Part shown: positions 1 through 6,109 of the stretch, piece after piece
Layout of the letters: each line of letters starts with the position of its first letter
How positions within the stretch are numbered: position 1 is the first letter of the stretch
Assembly: GCA_023411445.1 (NCBI GenBank)
Contig: JAEYOT010000514.1
Coordinates: 1 to 6,109 of the forward strand
Length of the DNA stretch: 6,109 bases
Reading direction: 5' to 3'
Source of the DNA: Pseudomonadota bacterium
GTDB lineage: Bacteria > Myxococcota_A > Polyangia > Polyangiales > Polyangiaceae
The notes under the pieces: generated by a model
What the model was told of the DNA's origin: nothing
Seen by the model: only the letters and a program-made list of their open reading frames with translations
The model's database searches: none
Translations under genes and position numbers: made by a program

Positions 1-862
1 ACAGCAAGAAGGCGTCCGGGAAACCGTCGACGGGCGGCGCCAGGCTGAACGCCTTGGGCAGCGGCAGGTTGGCCACGCCGACCATGCGCGACGGGATACG
101 GTCCGAGGACAGCGCGAAGCGCAGCTCAGGGCCGGTCTCCCGGTTCCAGTCGTTGGTGAACAGGGACGCCGTGCCGGTCGTCTGATTGCTGACGACGATG
201 GTGGTGCCGTCCTCGTTCGCGTCGATGGCGAAGGGCTCGCTCGCGAGTGACAGGCCGCGCGAGTTTTCGCTCGGCTCATCGCCGGCGCGGTGCTGGTCGT
301 CACAGGCGCCTTGGTTGTTGTCCTGACCGCACTCGAAGATCCCGTCTTGCACGTCGATCCAGTGCAAGGTGGTGTCGCCGCGCACCGGAATGAACAGCCG
401 CTCGTCTTCGGAGCCCGGGCGAACACGCCGCACGATGTCCGTGGCGAATGCGCCGATCTTCACGCGGTCCCTCAGGGCGCCGCGCTGATCGAGGGGGCGA
501 CACCGGCTCGGATACAGCACCAGCTCGCTCGGGCGATGCTCGCCCAGCTCGCCGCACGGGGTGCCTTCCACCTCACACAGTCCCGCCACGCAGGCCGCGC
601 CCGCCGCCGTGCAGTCCTGATCGGACGCACAGGTCGCAGGCAAAGCGCCCACCACGTCGTCTACCGTGTACGACTGGATCGCGCCGCCGTTGTACTGAAG
701 GTCGAAGTCACTGGAGACGACCAACAGGTGCTCGCCGCGCGCGTCCAAGGACACGCCGACCGGAAAATAGATCTCGTCGACGGGAACCTCGAGGCCCTCT
801 CCGGGCCCGAAACATCCGACGAGGAGGAAACAGGGAGCTAAAAGCTGAACGAGCCGGCGCAT
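1..862 (-). CDS. secreted lipoprotein, beta-propeller-like, 3' end outside window
   Basis: Read leftward from the ATG at 862-860, the frame stays open to the left edge and gives 287 residues with no stop. The N-terminus MRRLVQLLAPCFLLVGC is a lipoprotein signal peptide: basic start, hydrophobic core and lipobox L-V-G-C with the lipidated Cys at 17. Next comes a segment (about 31-68) reading YFPVGVSLD, GEHLLVVSSDFDLQYN and AIQSYTVD, the style of one blade of a YncE-like beta-propeller. Residues 78-103 form a Cys-rich patch (Cys 78, 84, 91, 96, 103), with more Cys at 121, 178 and 187. A further blade-like stretch is at 211-237 (FAIDANEDGTTIVVSNQ). It is probably an outer-membrane or surface lipoprotein; the function is unknown. 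The start has no evident ribosome-binding site and lies 42 bases after the stop of the 63-residue gene, so the two are probably co-transcribed. The lipoprotein call is firm; the fold is inferred. Confidence 0.88.
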   Translation of the reverse strand, partial: MRRLVQLLAPCFLLVGCFGPGEGLEVPVDEIYFPVGVSLDARGEHLLVVSSDFDLQYNGGAIQSYTVDDVVGALPATCASDQDCTAAGAACVAGLCEVEGTPCGELGEHRPSELVLYPSRCRPLDQRGALRDRVKIGAFATDIVRRVRPGSEDERLFIPVRGDTTLHWIDVQDGIFECGQDNNQGACDDQHRAGDEPSENSRGLSLASEPFAIDANEDGTTIVVSNQTTGTASLFTNDWNRETGPELRFALSSDRIPSRMVGVANLPLPKAFSLAPPVDGFPDAFLL

Positions 863-870
863 CGGCGCCG
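855..870 (-). promoter_or_regulatory. possible start-codon hairpin of the lipoprotein gene
   Basis: CGGCGC at 855-860 and GCGCCG at 865-870 are perfect inverted arms of six G-C pairs around a four-base loop. In the leftward mRNA the loop holds the first two bases of the lipoprotein AUG. Since no ribosome-binding site is visible, translation may depend on ribosomes arriving from the upstream 63-codon gene. Short GC-rich hairpins arise often by chance in such DNA, so this is a weak call. Confidence 0.25.
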
Positions 871-904
871 AGGCTTGTACAACGCCAACGGGGGGTTGGA
901 AAGC

Positions 905-1096
905 TCAGCCGAGGTCGAGGATGATCACGCCGCGCTCAGGATCGTCCCGCTCCTCGTCCTCGTCGTCGCGCTTGGGCTGGGGGGCGGGACGGTACGCGTC
1001 GACCGGGAGCTCTACCCGCGGGCGATCACGCTCGATACGCCGGCGTTCCTCTTCTTCTCTTCGCCGGATTTGGTCGATGATGAAGGGAGGAAGCAT
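905..1096 (-). CDS. small charged hypothetical protein, 63 aa
   Basis: I do not recognise a named family. The protein has three parts: a hydrophobic N-terminus MLPPFIIDQI (1-10); a highly charged middle with an Arg/Glu helix (11-27, RRREEEERRRIERDRPR), a short hydrophobic and proline-rich stretch (28-41, VELPVDAYRPAPQP) and an acidic run (44-53); and a hydrophobic end RGVIILDLG (55-63). It has no signal peptide or membrane segment, so it is probably cytoplasmic. The ATG at 1096 is preferred because GAGG lies 8 bases upstream. A longer reading from the ATG at 1171 has no such site and would start inside the candidate promoter. It precedes the lipoprotein gene on the same strand by 42 bases. 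The rightward overlapping frames here are low-complexity Arg/Ser strings and look like shadows. The patterned ends suggest a real gene, though only a homology search could prove it. Confidence 0.68.
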   Translation of the reverse strand: MLPPFIIDQIRRREEEERRRIERDRPRVELPVDAYRPAPQPKRDDEDEERDDPERGVIILDLG

Positions 1097-1104
1097 GGGA
1101 GCGG

Positions 1105-1108
1105 CCTC
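1105..1108 (-). promoter_or_regulatory. ribosome-binding site deciding the start of the 63-aa gene
   Basis: On the leftward strand GAGG is followed by 8 bases and then the ATG at 1096. The only other upstream in-frame ATG, at 1171, has no purine-rich site before it, so this motif decides the shorter start. Confidence 0.5.
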
Positions 1109-1157
1109 GCTTTCGCGATGGGGGACCGGGGTCTGACGAAAGTTGGTCCTTGACAGA

Positions 1158-1185
1158 AATCTAGCCGTCATGGCGCGAAGGTCAA
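1158..1185 (-). promoter_or_regulatory. candidate sigma-70 promoter for the leftward pair
   Basis: On the leftward strand, TTGACC (1185-1180, five of six matches to TTGACA) is followed after 16 bases by TAGATT (1163-1158, four of six matches to TATAAT). Transcription would begin near 1150, giving a leader of roughly 55 bases before the ATG at 1096. The rest of the 232-base divergent gap (1097-1328) shows no clear promoter for the rightward pair. A perfect TTGACA on the + strand at 1150-1155 has no matching -10 box. Confidence 0.35.
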
Positions 1186-1314
1186 GGTCCTCGACGTGCA
1201 GTTCTTGCAGCTGGGCTAGCCGGCCGGATCGCGGAGGTTCGAGCTTCGGGGTAGTGTCGGCGGGGTTCGTGTCTCATACAGCGGCCAGCTGGCGCCCCAG
1301 CTTTAGGTACATGC

Positions 1315-1319
1315 GGAGG
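1315..1319 (+). promoter_or_regulatory. ribosome-binding site for the DUF4350 gene
   Basis: GGAGG ends 9 bases before the ATG at 1329, an ideal spacing. It directly abuts the alternative ATG at 1320 and lies after the one at 1311, so it supports 1329 as the true start. Confidence 0.65.
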
Positions 1320-1328
1320 ATGCCGTGC

Positions 1329-2701
1329 ATGCCGCAGAGCGGCAAATCGAGGCGCTCCGTCGCGCGCACGGCGCTCTACGCCGCCTGCGCGCTCCTCGCG
1401 TGCGTGCTGGTCGCGCTGGCCCGCCCGGCGCAGGCAGCCGCCTTCGAGGTGAGCGATACCGGCTGGGAGGGCACGAGCGAGCTGTTCGAGCTCGCCAAGA
1501 AGCGCTTCGGCCGCGAGCGCATCGAGGTGTCCGCGGTGCTGGACTACAGCAAGCTCACCCCCAAGGACGGCCTCGTCATCCTGCACCCGGAGGTGGCGCT
1601 CGACTACGACGAGCTGAGCGCGTTCATGCGCGCCGGCGGGCGCGTCGCGCTACTGGACGACTACGGCACCGGCGATCGCTTCCTTTCGCGCTTCCAGATC
1701 CACCGCGTGCGCGCGCCGGGCGCGCCGGCCAGGATGCTACGTGACAACCCGAACCTGCCGATCGCCGAGCCAGCCGTCCAGATCGTGGCCGGCCAAGAGC
1801 AGAACCGGCACCCGATCACGCAGAACGTCGACGGGGTCGTCACCAACCACCCGAGCGCCCTCACCCACAACAACCTAACCCCGGTGCTCACGCTGCGGGC
1901 GCGCGGCGAGCCCGACGCAGCCCTCGCCATCACCGGCATCATCGGCAAGGACAAGGATGAGCGAGTCCCGCGCGGGCGGCTGTTCGCCATGGGCGATCCC
2001 TCGGCGTTCGTCAATTTGATGCTGCGTTACCCGGGCAACCGGCGCTTCGCCGACGGCCTGCTCAGCTATTTGGTGGAGGCGGATAGCTGGGGCGAGCGCG
2101 GGGGCAAGCTGTACTTCGTGGCCAACCGCTTCCAGCAGAAGGGGCAGTTTGGCGATCGCGGGGACACGCTGAGCGGCATCGCGCAGGCGCTGGCGGACAC
2201 GCTGACGGACGTCCACGACAACGGCCTGCCCGACCCGCTACCGTTGTTGCTCGCGGCGCTCGGCTGCCTCGCCGTGTTGGCCTGGGCTTTGCTCTACGCC
2301 GCGCGCACGCGCCCGCGCGTGACGCCGCGCTACTCCGCGGCGGAGCCGCTGGTCGCCCAGGGCGGCTCGCCCGGTCGCATCGCGGTGCTCTCGGCGCCGA
2401 GCACCGACTCCGCGCTGGGTCTGTCCGAGCTGCGCAGCGCGGCGCTGGACTTGCTCGGTGAGCGGCTACAGCTGGGGCGCGCGCCAAGCTCCAAGCTGGT
2501 GCTGGCGGAGCTCAAGCGCCGATCGCTGATCTCGGACGTGAGCCTGAGCGACCTCGAGGCTGCGTTTTCCGAGCTTTCGTTGATCGAGGAGCGCATCGTC
2601 AAGAGAGAGCGCCGCTTGATCCCACCGGCCAGGCTAGACGCCCTGCGCAAAAAGGTGATGGCGGCCGTGGCTGAAATCGAGGACCGTATCGGGGCCGTTT
2701 G

Positions 2702-2702
<1 letters not shown>
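1329..2702 (+). CDS. DUF4350-type membrane protein, partner of MoxR
   Basis: The protein has 457 residues. Residues 1-37 are a signal peptide: basic SGKSRR, hydrophobic 12-31, then RPAQA with cleavage probably near A-Q-A|A. Residues 38-255 form a DUF4350-like extracytoplasmic domain with a Rossmann or glutamine-amidotransferase-like pattern: GLVILHPE (81-88), FMRAGGRVALLDDYG (99-113) and the typical late motif GRLFAMGDPSAFVNLMLRYPG (216-236) followed by NRRFADGLLSYL. I see no catalytic Cys triad, so a binding role is more likely than an enzyme. A membrane helix at about 303-325 (PLPLLLAALGCLAVLAWALLYA) leads to a cytoplasmic tail of about 130 residues, mostly helical and rich in Leu, Glu and Arg. 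The start is set by GGAGG; an open frame reaching back to 1143 lacks a sensible N-terminus. The stop TGA overlaps the moxR ATG by one base. DUF4350 proteins commonly sit in MoxR operons; the exact role is unknown. Confidence 0.87.
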
Positions 2703-3664
<962 letters not shown>

Positions 3665-3682
3665 CGCACGGCGCGCGCTGGC

Positions 3683-4648
3683 TCAGGCTGCGGCGGCGTC
3701 GGCGGCGACCAGCGTCGCCTTGGAGGCGCGGCGGTAAGCGCCAGGCGCTGTGCCGACGGCGCGCTTGAAGGCCTTGGAGAAGGCGGCCTCCGAGTCGTAG
3801 CCAACGCGCTCGGCGATGTCCGCCAAGGTGGCGCTGCTCTGCCGCAGCAGGCCTGCCGCTTTTTGCATGCGCCAGCGCGTGACGTACGCCAGCGGCGGCT
3901 CGCCCACCAAGCGGGCGAAGCGCGACGCGAAAGCCGAGCGCGACATCGCCACTTTGGCGGCTAGCGACTGCACCGTCCAGCCTTGCTCCGGGCTCTGGTG
4001 GATGAAGCCCAAGGCGGCGCCGATCTGCGCGTCGCCCAGCGCGCCCAACCAGCCGCTCGCGCCGGGAGGCAGCGTCGCTAGGTAGCCGCGCACGATCTGA
4101 ATGAACAGCACGTCCGCCAAGCGACTCACGACGGTCTGCGCGCCCGGGCGACCCGACGCCGCCTCACAGGCGATGAACTTGAGCGTCGGCTCGAGCCAGT
4201 GCACGCTGCGGCTCATCTCGCCAGGCAGCACGATCAGCGGGGGCAGCACTGATAGCAGCGGGTTGTTGCGCCGATCTTCGAAATGGAACGAGCCGGTGAC
4301 GAGGGTGGCCGCGGCGCCCTCGCCCCCCGTCACGATCGAGGACTGACACTTGCCGCCGCTGGTCGTGATGAGCTCACTGAGCGGACGGGCGGGCGACTCG
4401 AGCGTATCCCGCAGGATGTGCGCGTGCCCGTGCGGGAGCGCGACCAAATCTCCACCCTGCAAGTGCACCGGCTCCTGCCCGAGCACTTCGAGCCAGCAGT
4501 CGCCGGACAGCACGACGTGAAACTTCGCGTCCTCTTCATCTGCCGCCACGTCAATACCCCACGGTGCAGCCGCTTCGACTCGGCCATAACAAGCGGCGCC
4601 TACCCGAACCGTTTCGAGCACATCCGTCAGTACGTCAGTAGTCGGCAT
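3683..4648 (-). CDS. AraC-family transcriptional regulator with cupin N-terminus
   Basis: The 321-residue protein is a complete regulator of the cupin_6 plus AraC type. The N-terminal sensor opens with TDVLTDVLETVRV (4-16) and APWGI (28-32). It has cupin strands FHVVLSGDCWLEV (43-55) and GGDLVALPHGHAH (65-77), where the His residues 73, 75 and 77 could bind a metal or ligand. A linker region (about 115-200) includes LPPLIVLPGE. The DNA-binding domain holds two helix-turn-helix units: WTVQSLAAKVAMSRSAFASRF (224-244) and TLADIAERVGYDSEAAFSKAF (274-294), followed by the family ending GTAPGAYRR (299-307). Regulators of this type often control nearby oxidoreductase genes, and here an SDR gene lies just upstream on the same strand, so that is a possible but unproven target. 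The ATG at 4648 lacks a clear ribosome-binding site. Two inverted repeats upstream (4681-4743) probably control this gene. Confidence 0.93.
   Translation of the reverse strand: MPTTDVLTDVLETVRVGAACYGRVEAAAPWGIDVAADEEDAKFHVVLSGDCWLEVLGQEPVHLQGGDLVALPHGHAHILRDTLESPARPLSELITTSGGKCQSSIVTGGEGAAATLVTGSFHFEDRRNNPLLSVLPPLIVLPGEMSRSVHWLEPTLKFIACEAASGRPGAQTVVSRLADVLFIQIVRGYLATLPPGASGWLGALGDAQIGAALGFIHQSPEQGWTVQSLAAKVAMSRSAFASRFARLVGEPPLAYVTRWRMQKAAGLLRQSSATLADIAERVGYDSEAAFSKAFKRAVGTAPGAYRRASKATLVAADAAAA
4625..4640 (-). repeat. tandem 8-base repeat inside the AraC gene start
   Basis: CGTCAGTA occurs twice back to back on the + strand. On the coding strand it gives the peptide repeat TDVL-TDVL at residues 4-11 of the regulator. 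Each unit carries a GTCAG, the half-site of the dyads further upstream, 8 bases apart. It may be chance, since DVL is a common start for this family. Confidence 0.4.
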
Positions 4649-4680
4649 CGTACGACTAAACAGAAAAGGAGGACAAACTT

Positions 4681-4700
4681 CGCTGACCGTCCAGTCAGCG
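4681..4700. promoter_or_regulatory. operator-like inverted repeat, gene-proximal copy
   Basis: Seven-base perfect arms CGCTGAC and GTCAGCG flank the six-base spacer CGTCCA. The 16-base core CTGACCGTCCAGTCAG is identical to that of the second copy. It lies 32 bases before the AraC start codon, a position where a bound dimer would block transcription. Dyads with TGAC/GTCA arms and a six-base spacer are typical of TetR-family operators; AraC-family sites are usually direct repeats. No U-tract follows on either strand, so a terminator is unlikely. Confidence 0.6.
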
Positions 4701-4723
4701 TTCGGAAGAGGTAGCAGCTCCTA

Positions 4724-4743
4724 TTCTGACCGTCCAGTCAGAA
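4724..4743. promoter_or_regulatory. operator-like inverted repeat, distal copy
   Basis: Arms TTCTGAC and GTCAGAA are perfect over seven bases, with the same CGTCCA spacer and the same orientation as the other copy. The outermost arm bases differ from the first copy (TT/AA instead of CG/CG), yet symmetry is kept in both, as expected if each site is under selection as a dyad. The centres of the two copies are 43 bases apart, about four helical turns, so bound dimers would lie on the same face of the DNA. Confidence 0.6.
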
Positions 4744-4802
4744 AACACCCGGCGTCTAAGCTCGCGAATGGCTGACGACCGGGCGAAGGAGCGAGGGTCC
4801 TC

Positions 4803-5666
4803 TTAGGGCCGGGTCAACAGGACCGTCAGGGGGGGAGCGGGACGAAGTGCGAGGTCCTGCTCGAGCTCGCGGTGGTCCACCAGGCCGGTTAACTGCTCGG
4901 GGATGGCTCGGAGCGGGACGTGGGCGAAGAAGGTCCGCAGCAGCTCCGGCACGTCGTAACCCCGGAGAGTGAGGGACTGAGCGGGGAGGTACTGGTGGTA
5001 GCCCGGGGCTTGCCGCTGCAGCGCCCGCTCCACCACCAGGGCTGCGTCGGCCAGCTCCAGGTACGTGAGGGCCTCGGAGAAGTTGAGGTCCTCCTCCCGC
5101 TGCGGCACCTTCGTCTTGTCCAAGAGCCATTTGCCGGCGAGGTGCGGAAAGCGGAGCGCCGTGCAAGCCAAGCGCGGGTGTTGGTCGCTCAAGACGCGGA
5201 GGAGCCGCTCCCCCAGCTCCTTGCTGAGCGCGTAGCAGTTGTGCCCGGGATCAGCGGGGGCGCGGCCATCCAGCGGCAGGTAGGGCAAGCGGTAAGGGGG
5301 CGGCGCCGCCCTGCCCTCATCGAAGCGCAGCATGGCTTGGATGGAGCTGGCGAAGACCAAGCGCGTGACGCCGAGCTCCACCGCGGCCTCGAACACGTTG
5401 GCGTTCATGCTGGCATTGTCACTGAGCACGACTTGCGGCGGGTGCCCGAGGCCCAGCGAAGGGATGTTCCCCAGATGCACCACCGCGTCCCTACCCTCGA
5501 GCAGCGGGTAGACGGCGCTGGCGTCGCGCAGGTCCGCGAGGCGCTGCGGCACGCTCAGCCGGCCGTAGCGCTGATCGGTCGCCAACACGTCCCAGCCCTG
5601 CTCGGCGAGCCGCGCGCACACCACCGAGCCGAGTCGCCCGGCCCCGCCGGTGACGAGGACCTTCAT
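4803..5666 (-). CDS. NAD-dependent epimerase/dehydratase, extended SDR family
   Basis: The 287-residue protein is an extended short-chain dehydrogenase. The N-terminus MKVLVTGGAGRLGS has the nucleotide-binding motif TGGAGRLG (6-13). D31, at the end of the second strand, favours NAD over NADP. Further motifs are the DLRD stretch at 45-48, DAVVHLGN (60-67), strand LVFASS (103-108) with the probable catalytic Ser at 107 or 108, and Y145-x-x-x-K149 within NCYALSKELGE. Strand TALRFPHLAG (169-178) and YLELADAALVVERAL (202-216) match the later part of the family. It probably oxidises, reduces or epimerises a sugar-nucleotide-like or related small substrate in the cytoplasm; the substrate cannot be told. 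It is somewhat short for the family but looks complete. Its ATG overlaps the upstream stop by four bases (ATGA), and AGGAG lies one base upstream, closer than usual, so coupling is likely. Confidence 0.92.
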   Translation of the reverse strand: MKVLVTGGAGRLGSVVCARLAEQGWDVLATDQRYGRLSVPQRLADLRDASAVYPLLEGRDAVVHLGNIPSLGLGHPPQVVLSDNASMNANVFEAAVELGVTRLVFASSIQAMLRFDEGRAAPPPYRLPYLPLDGRAPADPGHNCYALSKELGERLLRVLSDQHPRLACTALRFPHLAGKWLLDKTKVPQREEDLNFSEALTYLELADAALVVERALQRQAPGYHQYLPAQSLTLRGYDVPELLRTFFAHVPLRAIPEQLTGLVDHRELEQDLALRPAPPLTVLLTRP

Positions 5667-6109
5667 GCTCCTGACGCCCTGCGCACGGCGCGCGATAGGT
5701 AGCTCAGCCCCGAGGCGATCGGCTGCTGGTACTGGTAGTGCACCTCCAACAGCTCGAGCTCACGGCGCAGCTGCTCCGCCAGCGGCGCATCTACGTGCAG
5801 CTTCTGCAGGCTCTCGAGCAAGTTCCAGCGCAGCAGCCAGTCGTGCTCGAAATGCTGACGAAGGACGCGGTGGATGCGCTCGAACACCGGCACGACCTCG
5901 GAGCCGAGCGACGAGCGCAGCGCGGACAGCGCGGTCTCGTACAAGCCGAGCAACTCCGACTCGAGCGGCGGCACGCTGTGCGCCTTCGGCACCAAGGTGT
6001 TCGGCAGCTCGGTCGTGAGGAAAAAATCCGAGGGGGCGCCGGCGTGCGCGCCGAGCGCGGCGAGCGCCAGCGCGACCACGTCGCCCTCGCCGAGCGCCAG
6101 GCTCAGCTC
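5663..6109 (-). CDS. hypothetical protein, C-terminal 148 residues
   Basis: The frame is open from the right edge to the TGA at 5665-5663, so the start lies outside the window; an internal GTG at 6079 is not a convincing start because the frame continues upstream (ELSLALGEGD). The visible part has a small-residue stretch with LAALGAHAGAPSDFF, then TELPNTLVPKAHSVPPLE, then a mainly helical region with HRVLRQHFEHDWLLRWNLLESLQKLH and a Leu/Glu-rich helix AEQLRRELELLEVHY. It ends QQPIASGLSYLSRAVRRASGA. I do not recognise the family. The four-base overlap with the SDR start points to one operon and perhaps a shared pathway. The first visible residues could belong to the end of a catalytic domain, with the helical part as a tail, but this is a guess. 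Confidence 0.8.
   Translation of the reverse strand, partial: ELSLALGEGDVVALALAALGAHAGAPSDFFLTTELPNTLVPKAHSVPPLESELLGLYETALSALRSSLGSEVVPVFERIHRVLRQHFEHDWLLRWNLLESLQKLHVDAPLAEQLRRELELLEVHYQYQQPIASGLSYLSRAVRRASGA

Noticed and set aside
290..841. 183-codon rightward frame opposite the lipoprotein gene
   Set aside because: It mirrors the leftward lipoprotein frame, which has a clear signal peptide and lipobox; the rightward product shows no recognisable domain.
1097..1171. 25-codon N-terminal extension of the 63-aa protein
   Set aside because: It starts inside the candidate promoter, has no ribosome-binding site, and the shorter start has GAGG at 8 bases.
1143..1328. 62-codon N-terminal extension of the DUF4350 protein
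   Set aside because: The extension is low-complexity Ser/Arg-rich and lacks a good ribosome-binding site, and it would bury the signal peptide. GGAGG at 1315-1319 fits the ATG at 1329.
4666..4684. Strong + strand ribosome-binding-like AAAAGGAGG before the first dyad
   Set aside because: No ATG, GTG or TTG lies at a usable distance and no reading frame follows; on the leftward strand it is just pyrimidine-rich leader of the AraC gene.
4681..4743. The two dyads as transcription terminators of the SDR gene
   Set aside because: Stems are seven pairs with six-base loops but neither is followed by a run of U on the leftward strand, and the spacer is conserved, which fits protein binding better.
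4920..5702. 260-codon rightward frame opposite the SDR gene
   Set aside because: It overlaps almost the whole SDR gene, whose cofactor and catalytic motifs are intact; the rightward frame is a by-product of high-GC codon use.

Overview
The window is high-GC DNA (about two thirds G+C by eye) with dense short-gap gene packing. A lipoprotein carries a short cysteine-rich stretch of the type (C-x-S-D-x-D-C ... C-V-x-G-L-C) common in myxobacterial surface proteins. A MoxR ATPase sits beside a DUF4350 membrane protein. Together these suggest a member of the Myxococcota, perhaps of the Sorangium/Polyangium type. That assignment is inference from composition and protein style; no rRNA or marker gene is present.

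Layout from left to right. (1) A leftward pair at 1-1096: a 63-residue, highly charged unknown protein, then the start of a secreted beta-propeller-like lipoprotein that runs off the left edge. A candidate promoter for the pair lies at 1158-1185. (2) A rightward pair at 1329-3664: a DUF4350-type protein with a signal peptide and one late membrane segment, overlapped by one base by a MoxR-type AAA+ ATPase. The usual DUF58 and VWA partners are not next to it. (3) A leftward AraC-type regulator with a cupin N-terminus (3683-4648), convergent with moxR and only 18 bases from it. (4) A 154-base gap (4649-4802) with two near-identical 20-base inverted repeats that look like operators for a dimeric, TetR-type repressor. 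(5) A leftward pair at the right edge: the C-terminal 148 residues of an unrecognised, largely helical protein, then an NAD-dependent epimerase/dehydratase (extended SDR) overlapping it by 4 bases.

How the genes may work together. DUF4350 and MoxR are translationally coupled and probably form one envelope-linked unit, with the ATPase acting on the cytoplasmic tail of the membrane protein or on a complex encoded elsewhere. The SDR and its upstream neighbour are probably co-translated and serve one metabolic step. The AraC regulator lies downstream of the SDR on the same strand but seems to have its own control region, marked by the paired dyads. No tRNA, rRNA, CRISPR array, insertion sequence or prophage was seen. 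The most unusual points are the doubled dyad, the reduced MoxR locus and the small two-ended charged protein. I see no clearly new defence or mobile system.
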